NCBI GenBank assembly: GCA_038109305.1
Contig: JAYNIR010000004.1
Location: 113,813-177,812 of the forward strand
Direction of reading: 5' to 3'
DNA: 64,000 nt
Source of the DNA: UBA1479 sp038109305
GTDB lineage: Bacteria > Pseudomonadota > Alphaproteobacteria > Rhodospirillales > Casp-alpha2
In this document: one piece after another, positions 58,519-64,000 of the stretch
Layout: every line of letters starts with the position of its first letter
Numbering within the stretch: position 1 is the first letter of the stretch
The notes under the pieces: model-generated
Database searches by the model: none
Told to the model about the DNA's origin: nothing
The model's input: only the letters and a program-made list of their open reading frames with translations
Position numbers and translations under genes: made by a program

Positions 58519-59829
58519 TCAGATTTCGCTGAACGCCTCGCGCAGCATGCCGATCATGGCATCGATGTCCGCCGTGGTCGAAATGAACGGCGGCGCGATA
58601 ACACCGCAGTCGCCGGTGAACTTGATGTGCAGGCCCCGCCAGAACAGGTCTTTCTGCATCTGGGTACCGAGCGCGCCGGGCCCGCCCTTGGGCTTCAGTT
58701 CGACGGCACCCATCAGGCCGTAGCCCCGGATGTCGGCGAGGCAGTCCATCCCTTCCAAGGAGAACAGCGCCTTCTGGAAATATTCGACCAGCTTGGCGGC
58801 GTTTTCGAAGGTGTTTTCGGTTTCATAAATCTTCTGCACGGCGACGCCGGCGGCGCAGGCCGCCGGGTGCGACGAATAGGTATAGCCGTGGAACAGCTCG
58901 ATGGCGTTTTCGGGAGCGACGTCGATGATGGTTTCGTAGATGTCGTCCTTCACCGCGATGGCGCCCATGGGCTGGCAGCCGTTGGTGATGGCCTTGGCCA
59001 TGGTCATCAGGTCCGGCGTCACGCCGAAGGCCTGCGCGGCGAAGGGTGCTCCGGTGCGGCCGAAGCCGGTGATGACTTCATCGAACACTAGCAGGATGCC
59101 GTGCTTGTCGCAAATCTCGCGCAGGCGTTCCAGATACCCCTTCGGCGGCACCAGGGTGCCGGTGGACCCGGCGATCGGTTCGACGAAGCAGGCGGCGATG
59201 GTCGTGCCGCCGTAGGTATCGCAGATGCGCTGCAGATCGTCGGCAAGCTCCGCCCCGTGGTCGGGCTGGCCCGGTTTGAACAGGTCCTTGCCGGTCCAGG
59301 TGTGGCGCATGTGGGCGATGTTCGGCATGACGCCAGAGAAGGTTTCCCGGTTTTTGACCATACCCGACAGCGACGTGCCACCGATATTGACGCCGTGATA
59401 CGCTCGCTCGCGCGAAACGAAGCGCGTGCGCTGCGCGTCCTTACGAGCGCGGTGGTAGGCCATGGTGATCTTCAATGCCGTGTCGATGGCTTCGGAGCCC
59501 GAGTTGGCAAAAAAGATGTGGTTCAAGGGATCGGGGGTTATCCGCGCGACCCGCTGCGCCAGGTCGAAGGCGCCCGGGTGGCCCATCTGGAACGGCGGCG
59601 AATAGTCGTTGGTCAGCAGCTGTTCATGGACGGCGTCGGCGATTTCCTTCCGCGCGTGGCCCAAGGGACAGCAGAACAGGCCGGACGAGCCGTCGAGAAT
59701 TTTGCCGCCCTTGTGGTCGTAGTAATACATGCCTTCGCCACGGACGACGAGGCGGGGGCTTTTCTTGAAATCCCGATTGCCGGTGAACGGCATCCAGTTT
59801 TCTTCAAGGGAATTGGTGTTGTATTCCAT
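58519..59829 (-). CDS. tpa: Taurine:pyruvate aminotransferase (class III, Tpa-like)
   Basis: This 436-residue PLP enzyme of the omega-amino-acid:pyruvate group has ENWMPFTGNRDFKKSPRLVV, HIFFANSGSEAIDTALKITM, SRERAYHGVNIGGTSLSGM, LLVFDEVITGFGRTGAPFAA and the Schiff-base Lys near 279 in LMTMAKAITNG. Beta-alanine and taurine transaminases share this fold; the divergent TauR-type regulator and the xsc gene 3.4 kb away point to taurine, yielding sulfoacetaldehyde and alanine. Two candidate operator boxes lie between it and tauR. Confidence 0.88.
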   Translation of the reverse strand: MEYNTNSLEENWMPFTGNRDFKKSPRLVVRGEGMYYYDHKGGKILDGSSGLFCCPLGHARKEIADAVHEQLLTNDYSPPFQMGHPGAFDLAQRVARITPDPLNHIFFANSGSEAIDTALKITMAYHRARKDAQRTRFVSRERAYHGVNIGGTSLSGMVKNRETFSGVMPNIAHMRHTWTGKDLFKPGQPDHGAELADDLQRICDTYGGTTIAACFVEPIAGSTGTLVPPKGYLERLREICDKHGILLVFDEVITGFGRTGAPFAAQAFGVTPDLMTMAKAITNGCQPMGAIAVKDDIYETIIDVAPENAIELFHGYTYSSHPAACAAGVAVQKIYETENTFENAAKLVEYFQKALFSLEGMDCLADIRGYGLMGAVELKPKGGPGALGTQMQKDLFWRGLHIKFTGDCGVIAPPFISTTADIDAMIGMLREAFSEI

Positions 59830-59932
59830 TTTTCGGGTCTCCTCCGGCGGAAAATCCGGATTTTGCCGGGTGTGGGCGCGATGCGCACGGCCCCTAGCTT
59901 GTCACCCGGTGTCGCGAATCGTAGTCTCTGAA

Positions 59933-59947
59933 ACTGGCTCCATGTTA
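59933..59947 (+). promoter_or_regulatory. Candidate TauR box 1
   Basis: ACTGGCTCCATGTTA lies in the tpa-tauR divergent region. A direct repeat, ACTGGCCCCATAA, starts 43 bases further (59976), i.e. about four helical turns, the arrangement expected for a dimeric MocR-type regulator. A third match, ACTGGACCTATGG, lies upstream of xsc. Confidence 0.6.
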
Positions 59948-59975
59948 GTGCCAGATTGGGGATTTCACCGGGGCC

Positions 59976-59988
59976 ACTGGCCCCATAA
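59976..59988 (+). promoter_or_regulatory. Candidate TauR box 2
   Basis: ACTGGCCCCATAA is the direct repeat of box 1 at the same orientation, 20 bases upstream of the tauR start codon, so it could also mediate autoregulation. Confidence 0.58.
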
Positions 59989-60007
59989 CGGAGGCGGCGA
60001 CCCACCC

Positions 60008-61483
60008 ATGCGTGACGGCATCTTTAGCCTGAACCGGCAGGCCAACCTGTCGATCCAGAGCCAGATCAGGGAAATGCTGGTCTCGGCAATCCTGGGCCGG
60101 CAATTGCCCCCGGGTGATCCGCTGCCGTCGTCCAGGCGGCTAGCCAAAACGCTTGGGGTTTCGCGTAACACCGTGGTACTGGCCTTTCAAGGGCTTGTCG
60201 ACGACGGATATCTAGAATCCCGCGAACGGTCGGGCTTTTACGTATCCCGCGATATCTTGACCGGCCATGCAGAGGAACCGGCCCCACCACAGCAGCCGGT
60301 GCAGCCCGCGACGGGCGGCCCTGATTGGGCATCCAAATTCCGCATCGTGCCGTCGGGCCAGGCCAACATCAAAAAGCCCGCCAACTGGCTGACCTATCCC
60401 TACCCCTTCATTTATGGCCAGGTCGACCAATCGCTGTTCCCCATCGCGCAATGGCGCGAGTGTTCCCGACAGGCGCTGGGCCGTCGCGGCATGGATGCCT
60501 GGACCGGCGACGCCATGGCCGAGGACGACCCCATGCTGATCGAACAGATCCGCACGCGGCTCCTGCCCCGGCGCGGCATCATGGCCGGAACCGACGAAAT
60601 CCTGGTGACACTCGGCGCGCAGAACGCGCTTTATATTCTGGCGGCGCTTCTGGTTCTGCCGGGGACGCGGGTCGCCATCGAAGACCCGGGCTACGCCGAC
60701 GTGCGCAACATCTTCGGGCTTAAGACCGACGACCTTGTGCCGATCCCCGTCGACGACAAGGGTCTGCCGGTTGACCAGCGCCTGGACGGCGCCGATCTGA
60801 TTTTCGTCACGCCGAGCCACCAGTCGCCGACCACCGTCACCATGCCCAAGGCCCGCCGCCGCCAGCTTTTGGAAAAGGCGGAGGATACGGACGCCCTGAT
60901 CATCGAAGACGATTATGAATGGGAAACCAATTATGTGTCGGAACCAACACCGGCGCTGAAATCCATGGACGACGGCGGACGGGTGATCTACGTGGGCTCG
61001 CTGTCGAAAACGTTGTTTCCGGGCTTGCGGCTGGGATACCTCGTCGGTCCGGCGCCGCTGATCCGCGAAGCTCGGGCGCTCAGGCGTCTGATGCTGCGCC
61101 ACGCGCCCAATAACAACCAGCGGACCGCGGCGCTGTTTCTGGCGCTCGGCCATCATGACAGCCTGGTCCACCGCCTGCATAAGGCCTACCGCGACCGCTG
61201 GCAGGCCATGGGCGAGGCGCTGGCCGCGCACCTGCCGGGATGGTCCAAGGCACCGGCGTTCGGCGGCACCAGTTACTGGGTCAGCGGGCCGGACGGCTTC
61301 CGCGCCAGCCGCCTAGCCGAGCGCGCGCTCGACGACGGCGTGCTGATCGAGCCGGGGCGGGTGATGCATGCGGGCGACCGGCCGGCGGACAATCACTTTC
61401 GCTTGGGCTTTTCGTCCATCGCGGCGGAACGGATCGAGCCGGGGATCGAACTTTTGGCGGACATCATCAAGCGCGATTTCTGA
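60008..61483 (+). CDS. tauR: MocR/PdxR-type regulator, probable TauR
   Basis: This 491-residue GntR-HTH/aminotransferase-like fusion has a winged HTH at residues 1-75 (NLSIQSQIREMLVSAILGRQ, RRLAKTLGVSRNTVVLAFQG) and a fold type I domain with DALIIEDDYEWETNYV and the PLP Lys at about 334 in GSLSKTLFPGLRLGYL. Such regulators sense an amino compound through PLP. Divergence from tpa and proximity to xsc match TauR, the taurine-responsive activator described in Rhodobacter/Paracoccus. ATG 60008 is preferred; the frame is open far upstream but overlaps tpa. Confidence 0.88.
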   Translation: MRDGIFSLNRQANLSIQSQIREMLVSAILGRQLPPGDPLPSSRRLAKTLGVSRNTVVLAFQGLVDDGYLESRERSGFYVSRDILTGHAEEPAPPQQPVQPATGGPDWASKFRIVPSGQANIKKPANWLTYPYPFIYGQVDQSLFPIAQWRECSRQALGRRGMDAWTGDAMAEDDPMLIEQIRTRLLPRRGIMAGTDEILVTLGAQNALYILAALLVLPGTRVAIEDPGYADVRNIFGLKTDDLVPIPVDDKGLPVDQRLDGADLIFVTPSHQSPTTVTMPKARRRQLLEKAEDTDALIIEDDYEWETNYVSEPTPALKSMDDGGRVIYVGSLSKTLFPGLRLGYLVGPAPLIREARALRRLMLRHAPNNNQRTAALFLALGHHDSLVHRLHKAYRDRWQAMGEALAAHLPGWSKAPAFGGTSYWVSGPDGFRASRLAERALDDGVLIEPGRVMHAGDRPADNHFRLGFSSIAAERIEPGIELLADIIKRDF

Positions 61484-61518
61484 CGGCTGCCTTGCGGCGG
61501 CCGAGCAGCAACCGTGTA

Positions 61519-62898
61519 TCACCCGCTCCGGTCGTACATGTTTTCGACCAGATTGACTACCTTGCCCCGGTGGTCCAACTTGATCCCGAAGCGGGCGTAA
61601 TAGTCGTCACGCGGCAGGAACGCGTCGCCGATCTTTTTCAGGTGCCCCTGCATCAGGCTTTCCAGATGGTCGCGGGTCGCCGCCATCTTGCCGTCGTCGA
61701 CCAAATTATTCATCTGGTAGGGATCGTCCAGATTGTCGAACAGCAAAAACGGTCGGTCGATGGTCCTGACATAGGTATAGCGCGCGGTGATGACGCCCCG
61801 GTATTCAAACCGCATGCCCTTGAATTCCGGGTACTGGTCCTCGCCCCTTGGATCGCCGATGGAAAACGGGCACGGGTTGGTGATCAGGACGCTTTCGGGC
61901 GCGTCACCAGAACCCAAAATGTGCGCCGACAAATCCACCCCCTCGACCGTCGCCGGCACGAGCAGGCCCGCGAGGCCCAGTACCGTCGGCATCACATCGA
62001 TCACGTTGATCGGCGCGTCCACTGATTTACCCGCGGGCACGCGGCCGGGATAGCGCACGGCGAAGGGAATCTTGCTGGCTTCGCTCCACGGCCATTGCTT
62101 TTTATAAAGCCCGTGGGACCCGTGCATGTCGCCGTGGTCCGACGAGAAGACGACGATGGTGTCGTTTGCGATGTTCATATCGTCCAGCGCATTCATCAGG
62201 CGCTGGAACTGATCATCCAGAAAAGTCGTCTGCGCGTAATAGCCCCAAAGGTCTTGGCGTGGCACCTCGAGGCAGTTGGGCCGGCCTTCGATGGCGTCCG
62301 GGTCGTACATGTCGAGGTATTCCTGGGCGACCAGGCGGTACGGATGGTGCGGCGGCCCCCACGACAGGAACAGGCAGAAGGGATTGTCGCTTTCCCGGCG
62401 CTTCAGATAATCGATGGTGTGGCTTGTCTGCGCTTCGGCGTCCCAACCTTCCCACATCCGCAAGTTGCCGTCGTTGTCGGTGTAATAAGACCGGTCGTAG
62501 TTGTGTTCGAAGTTGGCGCCCATCCAGTAATCGAAGCCCTGACGCCTCGGCCCCGGCAACACCGGCGCCGGGCGGTCGGGCCCGTCCAGGTGCCATTTGC
62601 CGATGTAGGCCGTGTCGTACCCGGCGTTTTTAAAGCAGTGCGCGATGCTGACTTCATCCGTCCGCAAGGGGATGTCGTTGATCACCAGGCCCGTCGTCGT
62701 GGGTGTCCGCCCGGTGATCAACGATCCGCGGTATGGCCCGCAGACGGGCAGCATGGAAACAGCGTTTTTGAACGCGGCGCCCGACCGGGCGAAAGCATCC
62801 AAGTTGGGCGTCATAACTTTTTCTTCGCCTGCCCAGCCGACGGAGCACGCCCTGAGTTGATCGGCGAATACGAAAAGTAGGTTTGGTTGCGATGCCAT
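61519..62898 (-). CDS. Sulfatase C (formylglycine-dependent)
   Basis: This 459-residue cytoplasmic sulfatase has LLFVFADQLRACSVGWAG at the first metal site, the maturation motif VCGPYRGSLITGR (C-x-P-x-R), DTAYIGKWHLDGPDRPA and IVVFSSDHGDMHGSHGLYKK. It resembles arylsulfatase A or N-sulfoglucosamine-type members more than BetC. CAT 62896-62898 has GGGG at proper spacing upstream. It is divergent from xsc across 362 bases containing a TauR-like box, so it may belong to the taurine regulon, an unusual link of sulfate-ester and sulfonate metabolism. Confidence 0.91.
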   Translation of the reverse strand: MASQPNLLFVFADQLRACSVGWAGEEKVMTPNLDAFARSGAAFKNAVSMLPVCGPYRGSLITGRTPTTTGLVINDIPLRTDEVSIAHCFKNAGYDTAYIGKWHLDGPDRPAPVLPGPRRQGFDYWMGANFEHNYDRSYYTDNDGNLRMWEGWDAEAQTSHTIDYLKRRESDNPFCLFLSWGPPHHPYRLVAQEYLDMYDPDAIEGRPNCLEVPRQDLWGYYAQTTFLDDQFQRLMNALDDMNIANDTIVVFSSDHGDMHGSHGLYKKQWPWSEASKIPFAVRYPGRVPAGKSVDAPINVIDVMPTVLGLAGLLVPATVEGVDLSAHILGSGDAPESVLITNPCPFSIGDPRGEDQYPEFKGMRFEYRGVITARYTYVRTIDRPFLLFDNLDDPYQMNNLVDDGKMAATRDHLESLMQGHLKKIGDAFLPRDDYYARFGIKLDHRGKVVNLVENMYDRSG

Positions 62899-63057
62899 GG
62901 CCATCCCCTTTTTTGTTCTCTCGACCCCCTGGTTGACCCGAATCTTAAGATGAAACGCCCGGGACAAAAAGACCGGGGGACGGGATCGTAAGCTGCATGA
63001 GACCACCAGCCTGCAATTTCTCGAAAACCAGGACGCTGGTGTCTGAAAATTCGGACA

Positions 63058-63070
63058 ACTGGACCTATGG
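63058..63070 (+). promoter_or_regulatory. Candidate TauR box 3, upstream of xsc
   Basis: ACTGGACCTATGG aligns with boxes 1 and 2 (ACTGG, then C at position 8 and AT at 10-11). It lies 191 bases upstream of xsc and 160 bases from the divergent sulfatase C start. The rest of 62899-63260 contains no gene. Confidence 0.5.
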
Positions 63071-63260
63071 TCTGGCGTCGGCGGCCCTTAAACCCTAAGG
63101 TGCGTGGCGGCCGGGCGCAGGGGTTTAGTGACGGTCCCGATGCGCGGCCGCCTGAACGACTTTTCCGCCTAGGAGCGCGATTTAAAAACTTTCAAATAAC
63201 CGGTCCGTCGAGGGACGACGGCCCTGCCCACAAGACGCGTATATTATGGAGAGATCCCCC

Positions 63261-64000
63261 ATGAAAATGAATACGGAAGAAGCCTTCGTCAAAGTCCTGC
63301 AGATGCACGGCATCGAGCACGCCTTCGGCATCATCGGGTCGGCCATGATGCCGATTTCGGACCTGTTCCCCAAGGCGGGCATCACGTTTTGGGACTGCGC
63401 CCATGAATGCAACGCCGGCATGATGGCCGACGGCTTCACGCGGTCCTCCGGCAAGATGTCAATGATGGTGGCGCAGAACGGCCCCGGCATCACCAACTTC
63501 GTGACCCCGGTGAAGACGGCTTACTGGAACCACACGCCGCTGCTGCTGGTGACCCCGCAGGCCGCCAACAAGACTATCGGCCAGGGCGGATTCCAGGAAA
63601 TTCCTCAGATGAAGCTGTTCGAAGACATGGTCTGCTATCAGGAAGAAGTCCGCGACCCCACCCGTATCGGCGAAGTGCTGAACCGGGTGATCGAACAGGC
63701 GTGGCGCGGCTCGGCCCCGGCGCAGATCAACGTGCCCCGCGATTTCTGGACCCAGATCATCGATATCGAACTGCCGCAGCGCATCAAAATCGCGCCGACG
63801 GCGGGCGCCGCTGAAAGCATCAAAGCGGCGGCGGATTTGCTGTCCAACGCCAAGTTCCCGGTCATCCTGAACGGCGCCGGCGTGGTGCTGTCGGGCGGGA
63901 TCGACGCCTCCAAAGCGCTGGCCGAACGCCTGTCGGCGCCGGTCTGCTGCGGCTATCAGCACAACGACGCCTTCCCGGGCTCGCACCCGCTGTTCGCCGG
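63261..64000 (+). CDS. xsc: Sulfoacetaldehyde acetyltransferase, N-terminal part (cut by window edge)
   Basis: The 246 visible residues follow Xsc closely: MKMNTEEAFVKVLQMHGIEH, FGIIGSAMMPISDLFPKAG, FTRSSGKMSMMVAQNGPGIT, NFVTPVKTAYWNHTPLLLVT, ANKTIGQGGFQEIPQ and APAQINVPRDFWTQIIDIEL. The enzyme uses thiamine diphosphate and phosphate to cleave sulfoacetaldehyde to acetyl phosphate and sulfite. The TPP-activating Glu region reads AHECNAGMMADG, with Cys where I expect Gly. The frame is open to the window end. Phosphate acetyltransferase is the usual next gene, outside the window. Confidence 0.95.
   Translation, partial: MKMNTEEAFVKVLQMHGIEHAFGIIGSAMMPISDLFPKAGITFWDCAHECNAGMMADGFTRSSGKMSMMVAQNGPGITNFVTPVKTAYWNHTPLLLVTPQAANKTIGQGGFQEIPQMKLFEDMVCYQEEVRDPTRIGEVLNRVIEQAWRGSAPAQINVPRDFWTQIIDIELPQRIKIAPTAGAAESIKAAADLLSNAKFPVILNGAGVVLSGGIDASKALAERLSAPVCCGYQHNDAFPGSHPLFA

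Overview
The window is GC-rich, gene-dense chromosomal DNA with short intergenic gaps. The gene families point to a free-living, organotrophic alphaproteobacterium, probably Rhodospirillales-like and marine. The evidence is a phasin (polyhydroxyalkanoate granules), many CaiB/BaiF CoA-transferases and acyl-CoA dehydrogenases, a TctABC transporter, a MocR/TauR-type regulator, an Xsc, and three formylglycine sulfatases. I see no rRNA, tRNA, CRISPR array, prophage or intact insertion sequence. The taxonomy is inferred from gene content only.

Layout. 1-5.2 kb: end of an acyl-CoA dehydrogenase, a phosphotransferase and a DUF6285 protein, then a tetronate kinase/decarboxylase pair (OtnK/OtnC-like) flanked by two decayed two-component genes and followed by an Lrp/AsnC regulator. 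5.3-7.4 kb: DUF442 phosphatase-like protein, GFA protein, and a nucleosidase cut by an inverted DinB fragment. 7.4-11.6 kb (minus): acyl-CoA dehydrogenase, dehydratase, CoA-transferase and enoyl-CoA hydratase operon. 11.7-16.9 kb: glycosyltransferase, enolase-superfamily epimerase, FAH-family hydrolase, VOC protein and several relics. 17-21 kb (minus): DUF3604 plus two-subunit aconitase X operon. 21.3-26.6 kb: NitT/TauT-type ABC transporter with two permeases, a TauD-like dioxygenase and a HAD protein.

28.4-41.5 kb is the most interesting block. On the minus strand lie a ComA-like phosphosulfolactate synthase, two sulfatases, a second TauD/TfdA oxygenase and TctC. Divergently on the plus strand lie a ROK regulator, TctB, TctA, a metallophosphoesterase with a large C-terminal domain, and a CoA-transferase. 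It looks like a coherent uptake and catabolic module for a sulfated or sulfonated compound that I cannot match to a described pathway. 41.6-50.2 kb holds assorted catabolic genes (SleB hydrolase, phosphonopyruvate decarboxylase-like, ketopantoate-reductase-like, amidase, M81 peptidase, RidA, GST) and a Crp/HDAC chimeric relic. 50.3-54.6 kb encodes part of leucine catabolism (isovaleryl-CoA dehydrogenase, methylcrotonyl-CoA carboxylase beta, HMG-CoA lyase). 57.8-58.5 kb is a phasin with a clear promoter and operator.

58.5-64 kb is a taurine dissimilation locus: taurine:pyruvate aminotransferase, divergent tauR, a third sulfatase and xsc, which runs off the window end. A box of the form ACTGG(A/C)(C/T)C(C/T)AT occurs twice between tpa and tauR and once upstream of xsc, and is a candidate TauR operator. 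Organosulfur use is the theme of the whole window. A second theme is decay: at least eight gene relics sit in the gaps, two of them at junctions joining pieces of unrelated genes.
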